Below, piece after piece: positions 26,701-34,785 of a DNA stretch of 64,000 nt. Source of the stretch: Clostridia bacterium. Its GTDB lineage: Bacteria > Bacillota > Limnochordia > DTU080 > RSA5. Location of the stretch: contig PKEX01000017.1 in the NCBI GenBank assembly GCA_002919235.1, forward strand, positions 97,677 through 161,676, in the 5' to 3' direction. The position numbers were made by a program, and so were the translations under genes. Below the pieces are notes generated by a model. It made no database searches. It saw only the letters and a program-made list of their open reading frames with translations, and was not told the DNA's origin. Each line of letters starts with the position of its first letter. The stretch's first letter is position 1.

Positions 26701-26805
26701 GTGTTTCAGGTTTCCGAATCGGTCGAGCTGCTCTTGGTCTTTTTGATGATCGTCGTCGCCCAGGCGGCGCTCTACTTCATCGGGCGGTGGATGGATCGGC
26801 CGTAA
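26701..26805 (+). CDS. 34-residue single-helix membrane peptide in the bc operon
   Basis: GTG at 26701 with GGCGAGGAGG about 8 bp upstream; 34 codons, stop TAA at 26803. One hydrophobic helix (about residues 10-28: LLLVFLMIVVAQAALYF) followed by GRWMDRP. It lies exactly between the Rieske and cytochrome c genes with no other use for the gap, so it may be a small structural subunit, comparable in size to PetG, PetL, PetM and PetN of b6f. No sequence relation to those is claimed. Too short for ordinary gene finders. Confidence 0.6.
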   Translation: MFQVSESVELLLVFLMIVVAQAALYFIGRWMDRP

Positions 26806-26853
26806 GCCGGCGGCCGCGGTGGCTTTATCGTTCGGGGAAAGGAGCATCCCGAG

Positions 26854-27843
26854 GTGAGGGGTAAACGTTATCTCGCAGTCACTGTCTTAGCCTGGCTGAC
26901 CATCATCGTACTCGGATGGTACTTTATCTACGACCAAAGCCGGATGGAGCGCGCCGAGGCGCAGCACAAGGCGCAGCTGGCTTCGATCGGCGCCATTCTC
27001 TATGCGGAAAACTGCGTGGTCTGCCATGGTCCCGTGGGTGAAGGCGTCGTCGGGCCTCCCCTCAACGTCGACAGCTTCCGGGCCGATCCGGACGAGAACC
27101 GTGAGGTGTACGATCTGATCCACCGCACCATCGTCCATGGCCGCCCGGGCACCAGCGATCCGCACTGGGTCAGGCTGGGGAACGGCATGTGGGCCTCGTA
27201 CACGGCCATGCCGGCGTGGGGCGAGGAGGCCGGAGGGCCCATGAACGACCTCCAGACCGCAGCGTTGGCGCACTTTATCATGATGGGCGATTGGAACCAG
27301 GTAGGCCGGCACATCCCCGCACCGGCACCCTGGATTGATTCGGCAACCGGTCAAGTGATGTGGGACCGGATGCCCGATGCAGTGGGCATCCCGGCCGAGG
27401 CGTCGCAGCGGGGCAAGGAGATCTTTGTGAACAGGGGCTGCGTCGCCTGCCACACCCTGGGCCAGGTGGGCGGCTACGTCGGGCCTGATCTGACCAAGGT
27501 GGGTTCATGGGGCCTGGACGAAGAGTTCCTAAAGCAGTGGATTAAGGACCCGGCGTCCGTCGTGGAGCGAGCGCCGCGCTACTGGTCCAACTACGGGGGG
27601 CCGTACCAGTTCCCCGTCCTGGCGTCCCACGGCAGCGACGCCCTGCGCAGGACCACGGCGGCCGACGAGATCGGCCAGACGGGAACGCAAGGGTTCGGGG
27701 AAAGGGCCGATGGCACCGCCGGCGCGCTGCCTGACTTCCCGATTCCCAACACGCAGTCGCTGCCTCCTACTACCATGCCTGCGCTGGGCCTGACGGACGA
27801 AGAGATCGAAGACCTGGTTTACTACCTGCTGAACTTGAAATAG
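26854..27843 (+). CDS. Membrane-anchored diheme cytochrome c of the bc complex
   Basis: 329 residues, GTG start at 26854 with AAAGGAG upstream. N-terminal anchor (about 8-26). Two c-type heme motifs: CVVCH (54-58) and CVACH (196-200), with candidate Met ligands in TAMPAW (119) and the C-terminal TTMPALGL. The two heme domains are alike and separated by about 140 residues, suggesting duplication; heliobacterial PetA is also diheme. Accepts electrons from the Rieske protein and passes them to an unknown oxidase or reductase. Last gene of the operon. Confidence 0.93.
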   Translation: MRGKRYLAVTVLAWLTIIVLGWYFIYDQSRMERAEAQHKAQLASIGAILYAENCVVCHGPVGEGVVGPPLNVDSFRADPDENREVYDLIHRTIVHGRPGTSDPHWVRLGNGMWASYTAMPAWGEEAGGPMNDLQTAALAHFIMMGDWNQVGRHIPAPAPWIDSATGQVMWDRMPDAVGIPAEASQRGKEIFVNRGCVACHTLGQVGGYVGPDLTKVGSWGLDEEFLKQWIKDPASVVERAPRYWSNYGGPYQFPVLASHGSDALRRTTAADEIGQTGTQGFGERADGTAGALPDFPIPNTQSLPPTTMPALGLTDEEIEDLVYYLLNLK

Positions 27844-27923
27844 GCGCGGGACGGCGGGCGCGCTCGGGGCGCTCGCCGCCCCGGGCCGCCGGTGGGCGGA
27901 AGCCGGAGAGGAGTCGTGGGCCG

Positions 27924-28457
27924 TTGCGGCGATGGGTTCCCGTGTTGGTGCTGGCCTTCGTGGTCGGCGCCCTTTTTCGCCTAGGAAACGAGCTGGGCGT
28001 CGCGGTCCTGCGCATGTTCGGCACCCAGGGGATCGTCATCATCGGGATTCTCGTCGCGGTGAACCTCAAGCGGCTGCAGGCCGAAGACGGATTGCGGCGG
28101 CTGGAAGAACAGCTGCAAGCGCTGCCGGACAGGGTGCGTGTCCAGGCAGTACGGGGCCCGGGCCGCCCGCCGTTGTGGCTGGTGGAGGCGGATGGGCGGC
28201 GGGTGCTCGTGGGCACCAGCGACCTCGCGAATTCGGTGGGCGCGGGCCGGGCGTGGCGGCTGCTCTGCCGCCGCGCGGAGGAGCTGGCTCAAGCAGCCCG
28301 CGCCCATGGACTCGCACCCGGCGAGGCGACGCTGGCCCTGGTGCTTCTGCGCCGGCGGGCCGCGGAGGGGCAGACGGTGGAGATCGCTGGGTGGGAACGG
28401 CCGGTTGTCGTTGTCAACCCGGAAAACGTCGGCCGGCTGCTGGCGAGCGGAGAATGA
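27924..28457 (+). CDS. Membrane protein of unknown function
   Basis: 177 residues, TTG start with GAGAGGAG 10 bp upstream. Two N-terminal membrane helices (about 4-20 and 34-48) precede a soluble part that has alternating strands and helices: VRVQAVRGPGR, VEADGRRVLVGTSDLANS, EEATLALVLL-like runs and IAGWERPVVVVNPENVGRLL. The soluble part recalls nuclease-like (NERD-type) folds in layout, but I see no catalytic motif and claim none. It follows the bc operon by 80 bp; a functional link is not shown. Confidence 0.6.
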   Translation: MRRWVPVLVLAFVVGALFRLGNELGVAVLRMFGTQGIVIIGILVAVNLKRLQAEDGLRRLEEQLQALPDRVRVQAVRGPGRPPLWLVEADGRRVLVGTSDLANSVGAGRAWRLLCRRAEELAQAARAHGLAPGEATLALVLLRRRAAEGQTVEIAGWERPVVVVNPENVGRLLASGE

Positions 28458-28560
28458 GCGCACGCGCGGCCCGCAGGCCGGCAGTGGGAGGCTAGGCGCG
28501 GCGGTCCGTGCATGAGGCGGATCGCTTTTTCGCGCCGGGGAGTGCCGCAGGGCACAGGAC

Positions 28561-28599
28561 GGGGCGGCGCACCGCCTGGCTGGCGGGCCCAGCCGCCCC
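28561..28599. terminator. Nested GC hairpin before the FAD oxidoreductase gene
   Basis: Outer arms GGGGCGGC / GCCGCCCC (28561-28568, 28592-28599) enclose a second stem CCGCC-TGGCT-GGCGG (28572-28586). No T-run. It may terminate the bc-region transcript or lie in the leader of the gene at 28676. Confidence 0.4.
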
Positions 28600-28675
28600 A
28601 AATACACGGAAGAGCCGCAATACGACGCGCGAATCTGCCGGGCGAGGACAAGGGCAAAGGAGAGTCGGATGAGGC

Positions 28676-29890
28676 GTGACAGCGACGAAGAAGCGCTACG
28701 TGATCATCGGCAACGGCGTCGCAGGGACCACCGCAGCGGAGCAGCTCAAAAAAGAGGATCCCCACTGCGAAATTCATCTGATCAGCGAAGAACCGTACCC
28801 GCTGTATAACCGGGTGGCGCTCCCGCCTTTTCTCAAGGGGGCGGTCGACGAGGGTAAAGTGATGATGCGGACCGTCGAGGCGCACGCCGAAAAAGGGATC
28901 CAGCTCCACTTGGAGACCCGGGTGGAGCGGATCGACGCCGAAGGGCGCGCCGTGTACACCGCCGACGGCCGCGAGTTTCCGTACGACAAGCTTCTGGTGG
29001 CCACGGGCGGTTCGGCCAACCCGTTGCGGGTGCCGGGGGCTGAGGGGACCCGGTACATTTACCAGTTCCAGACCCTGGACGACACCAAGGAGATCATCGG
29101 CCGGGTCCTCGAATCCAAGGTGGCCGTGGTCGTCGGGGGCAGCTTTATCGCCTACGAGCTTACGGAGGCGTTTCGCGTCCGGGGCCTGGAGACCGTGTGG
29201 CTCATCCGGGGGCCGCGCTTTCTGCGGCGGGTCCTGGACGAAGCCGGCGGCCTCTTGGTGGACACCATCGCCCGGGAGCACGGCGTCACCGTGGTGTACG
29301 GCCAGGAAGTAAAAGAGGTGAAGGCTTCCGGAGGGGCGCTGGAGGCGGTGGTGACCACCGGCGGCGAGACCATTCACGCGGACCTGGTAGGGCTGGGGCT
29401 CGGCCTCACGCTGAACACCGGCATCCTCGAAGGCACGGGAGTCCAGGTGAACAAGGGCGTGATCACCGACGCCACCTTGCGGACCAGCGACCCGCACATC
29501 TACGCCGCGGGCGACGTGGCCGAGTTTTACGATGCGGTGACGGGGAACCACCACACGATGGGCACCTGGAATAACGCCGCGTCCCAGGGGAAGCAGGCAG
29601 CCCTCAACATGCTGGGCAAAGAGGAGCCGTACGTCACGGTGCCGACCTACACCAGCGGGCTTTTCAATTCCAAGCTGGCCGTGATGGGCGCGACGCCGGA
29701 AATCAGCGACGAGCTGGAGGGCATCTCTCATCTCGACATGGAGCGGCGCGTCTACCGCCGGCTGTTTTTCCTAGGCTCGCGCCTGGTGGGGGCGGTGCTC
29801 ATCGGCGACATGAGCCCCCGCCGGACGCTCCTCCAGCTGATCCGGGAAGGCCAGCCGGTGACGGACCGCAAGGCGCTGCTTCACGCGTAG
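28676..29890 (+). CDS. FAD-dependent NAD(P)H oxidoreductase (NirB N-terminal/rubredoxin-reductase-like)
   Basis: 404 residues, GTG start about 12 bp after AAAGGAGAG. FAD site GNGVAGTTAAEQL (about 12-24) and the AGDVAEF motif that holds FAD near the C-terminal third. NAD(P)H site is GGSFIAYELTEAF, where the third Gly of GxGxxG is Ala. There are no redox cysteines, so it is not a disulfide reductase; it resembles NADH:rubredoxin/ferredoxin reductases or the N-terminal part of NirB. Electron acceptor unknown. 24 bp before the cobalamin adenosyltransferase. Confidence 0.85.
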   Translation: MTATKKRYVIIGNGVAGTTAAEQLKKEDPHCEIHLISEEPYPLYNRVALPPFLKGAVDEGKVMMRTVEAHAEKGIQLHLETRVERIDAEGRAVYTADGREFPYDKLLVATGGSANPLRVPGAEGTRYIYQFQTLDDTKEIIGRVLESKVAVVVGGSFIAYELTEAFRVRGLETVWLIRGPRFLRRVLDEAGGLLVDTIAREHGVTVVYGQEVKEVKASGGALEAVVTTGGETIHADLVGLGLGLTLNTGILEGTGVQVNKGVITDATLRTSDPHIYAAGDVAEFYDAVTGNHHTMGTWNNAASQGKQAALNMLGKEEPYVTVPTYTSGLFNSKLAVMGATPEISDELEGISHLDMERRVYRRLFFLGSRLVGAVLIGDMSPRRTLLQLIREGQPVTDRKALLHA

Positions 29891-29914
29891 GCGCGGCGAA
29901 AGGAGGGCGCGGGC

Positions 29915-30493
29915 ATGCGCATTTACACCCGGGCAGGCGATTCGGGGTCGACGGGGCTCATCGGCGGGCGCCGGGTTTCCAAAGGAGACCCCGTCATCGA
30001 GGCCATCGGGAGCATCGACGAGGTCAACGCCTGGCTGGGCGTGCTGGCCAGCCACGTGGATGACGCCCGCGTCCGCCGCCTGCTGGCGCAGTGCCAGAAC
30101 GACCTGTTCGAGCTGGGCGCGGAACTGGCTTCGCCCGGCGGCCCTCCCCGCCTCGATCCCGCGAGGGTCTCTGAGCTGGAGAAGGCCATCGACGACTTCG
30201 GCGGGACGCTCCCGCCCCTCAGGCGTTTCGTGCTGCCAGGGGGCCATCCGGCGGCCGCCTGGACCCACGTGGCCCGCACGGTGGCCCGCCGCGCCGAGCG
30301 GGCGGTGGTCCGGCTCCTGGGAGAGGCGACGGAGCCGTCCCCCGCGGTCCGCTACTTAAACCGCCTTTCCGACTTGCTGTTCATCCTCGCCCGGTTCCTC
30401 AACAGCCAGGCGGGCGTCCCTGAGCCCACCTGGCCCGGGGATCACCGGGAAGAGTCGCCTCCTGACCGTCCCAGCCCGTCTCCCAAGAGGTAA
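29915..30493 (+). CDS. pduO: ATP:cob(I)alamin adenosyltransferase, PduO type
   Basis: Makes adenosylcobalamin from cob(I)alamin and ATP. 192 residues. N-terminal ATP-binding motif TRAGDSGSTGLIGG, then EAIGSIDEVNAWLG and the C-terminal RYLNRLSDLLFILAR that carries the family's Arg and Asp residues. The last 20 residues (EESPPDRPSPSPKR) are not conserved, and their coding region overlaps the convergent ABC permease gene by 52 bp. Cobalamin-dependent enzymes are not seen in this window. Confidence 0.94.
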   Translation: MRIYTRAGDSGSTGLIGGRRVSKGDPVIEAIGSIDEVNAWLGVLASHVDDARVRRLLAQCQNDLFELGAELASPGGPPRLDPARVSELEKAIDDFGGTLPPLRRFVLPGGHPAAAWTHVARTVARRAERAVVRLLGEATEPSPAVRYLNRLSDLLFILARFLNSQAGVPEPTWPGDHREESPPDRPSPSPKR

Positions 30494-31287
30494 AAGCCCA
30501 GCGCGCTCAGGAACAGGGCCGCGCCCGGCGCGAGGACCAGCCGCGGCGCGATCCAAAGGTACGCCCTCCCGCTTTCCAGCATCGCTCCCCATTCGGGCGC
30601 CGGGGGCGGCGGACCGAGCCCGAGAAACGAGAGGCCGGAGGCGGCGGCCATCGCCCTGCCCATCCGCAGGGACACCAGGGCGATGAGGGGACCGGCGGCG
30701 TTCTTCAAGATGTGCCGGACCAGGACGCGGCGGGACGGAGCGCCCAGCGCCGCCGAGGCCATCACGTAGTTCTCCTCTCTGAGCGATGCCGAAAGGCTCC
30801 GGGCGACCCGGGCGAAGTCGGGCAGCGAGTAGATGCCGACGGCGGCCGTCACGTTGAGAAGGCCGGGGCCCAAGAGCGCGGCGGCCAGAAGCGCCAGAAG
30901 GAAGTCGGGAAAGGCCATCAAGACGTCGACGGCCCGGGAGATGATCCGGTCGGCGCGGCCTCCCAAGTAGCCTGCCCACGCTCCCAGCCAGATGCCGAAA
31001 GCCGCGCCGGCGGCGACGCCGCCGAACGCGACGCCGCAGGCGTAGCGGGCCCCGTGGACGACGCGGGCGAGAAGGTCCCTTCCCAGCGCATCGCGACCCA
31101 GCGGGTGGGCGAGAGAGGGCGGTTCCAGCGCCCGGTCCAGCTGGATCCCGTACGGGTCCGACGGGACCAAGAAGGGTCCCGCCAGGGCCGTGAAGAGCAG
31201 CAGCGCCGTCAGAAGCCCGCCGGCGACCAGCCGGCCCCGGGTCGTTCCCGCACGGTTTCTCCTGAGGGGAGCAGGCACGCCGGTCAC
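30442..31287 (-). CDS. Peptide/nickel-type ABC transporter permease (DppC-like)
   Basis: 281 residues from the GTG at 31287, which overlaps the upstream stop (GTGA). Five or six membrane segments; PLGRDALGRDLLARVVHGAR is the DppC/OppC hallmark, then the EAA loop ASAALGAPSRRVLVRHILKNA. Works with the DppB-like and binding proteins just upstream. The 3' end overlaps pduO. No ATPase genes (dppD/dppF type) are present nearby. Confidence 0.9.
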   Translation of the reverse strand: MTGVPAPLRRNRAGTTRGRLVAGGLLTALLLFTALAGPFLVPSDPYGIQLDRALEPPSLAHPLGRDALGRDLLARVVHGARYACGVAFGGVAAGAAFGIWLGAWAGYLGGRADRIISRAVDVLMAFPDFLLALLAAALLGPGLLNVTAAVGIYSLPDFARVARSLSASLREENYVMASAALGAPSRRVLVRHILKNAAGPLIALVSLRMGRAMAAASGLSFLGLGPPPPAPEWGAMLESGRAYLWIAPRLVLAPGAALFLSALGFYLLGDGLGRSGGDSSR

Positions 31288-32207
31288 CCCTTCCCCCGCC
31301 GCGCACGAGGATCGAGGCAGCGGCAGAGGAGGTCCGCCGCCGCGTTGGACAGCGTGACGCAGGCCGCGATGAAGCACGTGACCCCAACCACCGCGGGGTA
31401 GTCGCGGAAGGCGATGGAGGTTACCAAGTAGCGGCCGATCCCGTTCAGCGCGAAGACGGTCTCCGTCAGAACGGCCCCGCCGAGCAGCCTGCCGCCTTCC
31501 ATGAAGAAGTAGGTCACCGCGGGAATGAGGGCGTTGGGAAGGGCGTGCCGCAGCAATGCCCGGGAGCCGCTGGCCCCTTTCCCCAGTGCGGTGCGCAGGT
31601 ACGCCGCGCCCAGGGCGTCTGAAAGGGAGGCGGCGAGAATCCGGGCCGTGGCAGCGCCCGTGTGGGCGCCGAGGGCGAGAGCGGGAAGGAAGAGCTCGCC
31701 CCAGCGCCCGGCGCCGCCCAGGGCAGGCCAGCCGAGCCGCACCGTGAAGACGAGGATCATGATCATTCCCAGCCAGTAGACGGGGAGGGCCAGGATCGAG
31801 AGGTTCACCCAGTCCAGAACCCGGGCCAACCTTCCCGAAGGATCGGCGCCGGCCGCGACGCCTCCGCCCAGCGCCACCGCCGCACCCACGGCCGCCGCGG
31901 CTGCGGCCAGGCGGAGCGTGACGGGAAGGCGGGCGGCGATCTCATCGCGGACGGGCCTTCCCGAGCGGAGCGACACGCCGAGGTCGCCGCGGAGGAGCCG
32001 GCCGGCGTGCCGCAGGAGCTGCACGGCCAGCGGCTGGTCCAAGCCCAACCGCTCCCGCAGGAGCGCCACTTCTTCGCCGGTGGCGCCCTCTCCCGCGTAG
32101 AGCTCGGCGGGATCGCCGGGAAGCCACTGGAGCAGCAAGAAGGTGGCCACGATGACCCAGGCGATCACCGCCGCCGTGTCCAGAGCCCGTGCCAATCCCG
32201 CCTTCAC
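31284..32207 (-). CDS. Peptide/nickel-type ABC transporter permease (DppB-like)
   Basis: 307 residues. GTG at 32207 overlaps the stop of the binding-protein gene by 4 bp (GTGA); a much longer open frame upstream is non-coding. LLRERLGLDQPLAVQLLRHAG and GDLGVSLRSGRPVRDEI mark the DppB/OppB family; the EAA loop is LGKGASGSRALLRHALPNA. Very Ala-rich. Membrane partner of the DppC-like permease. Confidence 0.9.
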   Translation of the reverse strand: MKAGLARALDTAAVIAWVIVATFLLLQWLPGDPAELYAGEGATGEEVALLRERLGLDQPLAVQLLRHAGRLLRGDLGVSLRSGRPVRDEIAARLPVTLRLAAAAAAVGAAVALGGGVAAGADPSGRLARVLDWVNLSILALPVYWLGMIMILVFTVRLGWPALGGAGRWGELFLPALALGAHTGAATARILAASLSDALGAAYLRTALGKGASGSRALLRHALPNALIPAVTYFFMEGGRLLGGAVLTETVFALNGIGRYLVTSIAFRDYPAVVGVTCFIAACVTLSNAAADLLCRCLDPRARRGKG

Positions 32208-33847
32208 CGGGGGCCCCCCGTGCCGTCCTGCGCCCCGGGCCTGCCGGCCCCGGCGGCGGGAAGGCGCACCCGGGCAGCCCGGAGGTCGATGATCTCGTTG
32301 GAATGGACGACGACTCCCTCGAGCTCGGGCTGCCGCCCGTACGTCACGTCCATGGCGTAGAGAAAGATGGCCGGCGCGTCCTGGGCGATCAGGGATTGGA
32401 CCTCCCGGTAGAGCGCCTTCCTGCGCTCGTCGTCCTGGGTGAAGGCGGCGGCGTCCAGCAGGCGGTCGACGGCGGGAGAAGCGTACCCCGAGTGGTTTCC
32501 CCGGGTCCCGCTGTAGTACAGGGGGCGCAGGGCCATGTCGGCGTCGCCTGTGGCAGGCACCCAGCCGAGAACGGCGATGTCCCAGGCGCTGCTTCGCTCG
32601 AGCATCCCCAGGTACGTACCCCACTCGAACAGCCGGATCCTCACGTCCAGACCGGCTTCCTCAAGATAGGCGGCGACGGCCTCGGCCACTTCTTTGTCCT
32701 GGAGGTAGCGGGAAGAGGGGCTCCAGAGTTCGAAGGGGCGGCGGGCCTCGCTGCCTGCCGCGGCCAAGAGCCTCTTCGCTGCGAGAGGCTCGTACGTGTA
32801 CCGGATGGCCGGCGCGTACCCCCAGGTAGCCGGGGCGAGAGGGGAGTCCAACGGGACGGCAAGCCCAAAGAGCAGGTGCTGTGCGATCGCCTCCCGGTCG
32901 ACGGCCATGTTGAGGGCCCGGCGGAATTCAGCGTTGTCTAAAGGAGGGCGCGCCAGGTTCAGCGCCGCGTAGACCACCCGCTGGCCGGGGACCTGTTCCA
33001 CCACCACGCGGCCCTGGCGGCGGAGCCGGACCAGGTGGACGGGGTCGAGGGGATACGCCAGGTGGACCGCGCCGGTCTCCAACGCCAGCGCGCGCCCGCT
33101 GCCGTCCGGGATCACGCGAAACTCCAGGACGTCGACGGCCGGCTCGCCCCGCCAGTGGCCCTCGTGCTTGACCAGCGTCAGGCGGTCGCCGGGCGTCCAG
33201 TCCGAGAGCTTAAAGGGCCCGGTGCCGGAGGGATGAAAGGGCGATCCCGCCTGCGCCAAGCGGATCGAGCGGGGGCTCACCATGGCCAGGGATTCGTGGG
33301 CCAGGTGGCGGAGGAAGGGCCCGAAAGGCCGGGTGAGGCGAACCGCGACGGTGTAGGGGTCGAGGGCCTCCACGGAGTCTACATAGGGGCTGACCAGCTC
33401 CCGCCGGGCGGGCGGCGGAGAGCCGGCCAAGAGCCGCTGGAAGTTGGCCACCACGGCGCCAGCGTCGAAGGGTTCGCCGTCGTGGAACACCACCCCTCGG
33501 CGCAGGGTGAACACGTAGGTGAGGCCGTCGGGCAGGAGCCGCCACGACGTGGCGAGGGCGGGGACCAGCTCCCCGCCGGGCCCGGTCTCCAGCAGCCGGT
33601 CGTAGATGTGAAAGTTGACCAGGGCCGACGGGCCGTCGCGGGCGTCGTGAGGATCGAGGCGGACGGGTTCCGCCGCGAGGGCCACGGTGAGAACCACCGG
33701 TCGCTCCTGCCGGGTACTTCGGGCCGGGGTCTCCTGCGCGGGAGCCTGGAGGCGAAATACCAAGCAGCAGCCGGCTACGGCGGCGATGACGCAGCCGGCG
33801 ACCAGCCGGCGCAGGTTGACCACGGCGATCAGCACGCGCGTTTTCAC
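32204..33847 (-). CDS. Peptide/nickel-type ABC transporter substrate-binding lipoprotein (DppA/NikA family)
   Basis: 547 residues, SBP family 5. Lipobox VAGC with Cys27 after a hydrophobic signal. Family motifs: VNFHIYDRLLETGPGGELVPALATSW region, HDGEPFDAGAVVANFQRLL, GTGPFKLSDWTPGDRLTL and the C-terminal RKALYREVQSLIAQDAPAIFLY. Cargo (oligopeptide, dipeptide, nickel) cannot be read from sequence. 6 bp downstream of the L,D-transpeptidase gene and translationally coupled to the permeases. Confidence 0.92.
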   Translation of the reverse strand: MKTRVLIAVVNLRRLVAGCVIAAVAGCCLVFRLQAPAQETPARSTRQERPVVLTVALAAEPVRLDPHDARDGPSALVNFHIYDRLLETGPGGELVPALATSWRLLPDGLTYVFTLRRGVVFHDGEPFDAGAVVANFQRLLAGSPPPARRELVSPYVDSVEALDPYTVAVRLTRPFGPFLRHLAHESLAMVSPRSIRLAQAGSPFHPSGTGPFKLSDWTPGDRLTLVKHEGHWRGEPAVDVLEFRVIPDGSGRALALETGAVHLAYPLDPVHLVRLRRQGRVVVEQVPGQRVVYAALNLARPPLDNAEFRRALNMAVDREAIAQHLLFGLAVPLDSPLAPATWGYAPAIRYTYEPLAAKRLLAAAGSEARRPFELWSPSSRYLQDKEVAEAVAAYLEEAGLDVRIRLFEWGTYLGMLERSSAWDIAVLGWVPATGDADMALRPLYYSGTRGNHSGYASPAVDRLLDAAAFTQDDERRKALYREVQSLIAQDAPAIFLYAMDVTYGRQPELEGVVVHSNEIIDLRAARVRLPAAGAGRPGAQDGTGGPR

Positions 33848-33853
33848 CCGCGA

Positions 33854-34603
33854 TCACGTCCGGTCGATGACCACCCACGCGCCGTCGGGCACATGGTCGT
33901 AAAGCCATTTGGCGTCGGGAAAACTCAGGCGGACGCAGCCGTGGGAGGCGGGGCAGCCGAGTTTCTTGGCTTCCTCTTCAATGACGTTTCCTTCGGCGTC
34001 GACGGGGACGGAGTGGAACAGGTAATTGCCGATGATGCGCACCCAGTAGTAGGCGCCCTCCTGGTACTTCTGGGAAAAGAAGTGGTAACCCCGGTTTTGG
34101 ATGCGAAAGACGCCTTCGGGCGTCTCAAATCCCGGGCGCCCCCCCGAAGCCACCATGGAACGAACCAGCTCGTCGCCCCGGTAGACGTAGACCCGGTGCG
34201 GTAGCGAGTCCAGCTTGACGTACACCCAAAAGGCGTCGGAGAGAGGTTGGACCCGGATCGGCAGCACCCGCCGAATGCTGCGGCCGGCGGTGTCCGTCGC
34301 CTCGACCTCTACGGCGTAGGTTCCGCCCGGGCGCAGCGGGTCCGACGGGCGCAGGAGGATGCTCCTGCCGCTCACCTGGTATGTGAACGGCACGGGCGGC
34401 TCCACCCGCACGCGAGCCTCCCTGAGCTCGGCGGTGGCTTCGAACACGACGGCGCCCATTGGAAACACCACGGCGTCCTTCGGTGCCAGCTCCAGCGGGC
34501 GCACCGCGGCAAAACCGGCGGCCACTCCCGCAGCCAGCGCGGCCGCGGCCCCGGCGACGGCCGCCGCGAGCAGCGCTTTCGGCGCGCGCCACACCCAGAA
34601 CAC
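33854..34603 (-). CDS. L,D-transpeptidase (YkuD/ErfK family)
   Basis: Cross-links peptidoglycan 3-3 or attaches proteins to it. GTG at 34603 with GGGAGGAGAG 8 bp upstream is chosen over an ORF start at 34693; 249 residues. N-terminal membrane anchor (about 8-33, Ala-rich), a beta-sandwich (Ig-like) region about 40-140, then the YkuD domain with HSVPVD and SHGCVRL; catalytic Cys223. First gene of a leftward operon with the ABC importer, which suggests recycling of cell-wall peptides, an inference from context only. Confidence 0.92.
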   Translation of the reverse strand: MFWVWRAPKALLAAAVAGAAAALAAGVAAGFAAVRPLELAPKDAVVFPMGAVVFEATAELREARVRVEPPVPFTYQVSGRSILLRPSDPLRPGGTYAVEVEATDTAGRSIRRVLPIRVQPLSDAFWVYVKLDSLPHRVYVYRGDELVRSMVASGGRPGFETPEGVFRIQNRGYHFFSQKYQEGAYYWVRIIGNYLFHSVPVDAEGNVIEEEAKKLGCPASHGCVRLSFPDAKWLYDHVPDGAWVVIDRT

Positions 34604-34698
34604 GGCTGCCCTCTCCTCCCGTGCTTTTCGCGCCGCCTGCCCTCGGGCTGCATGCGCTCCACGGCAAAAGGTATGCAGGATTACATCCCGCAAGAAGC

Positions 34699-34728
34699 TT
34701 GCGTCGCGCCGCCTTTCAGGGATAAAAT
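34699..34728 (+). promoter_or_regulatory. Promoter of dprA
   Basis: TTGCGT, 18-bp spacer, TAAAAT. It lies in the divergent gap between the L,D-transpeptidase and dprA; transcription would start near 34735. Confidence 0.5.
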
Positions 34729-34785
34729 GGCAGCGCGTGTGCCGCCGGTCCGCTCGTGATGAGGAGAGGTGCAGGGTGAGGCGTC

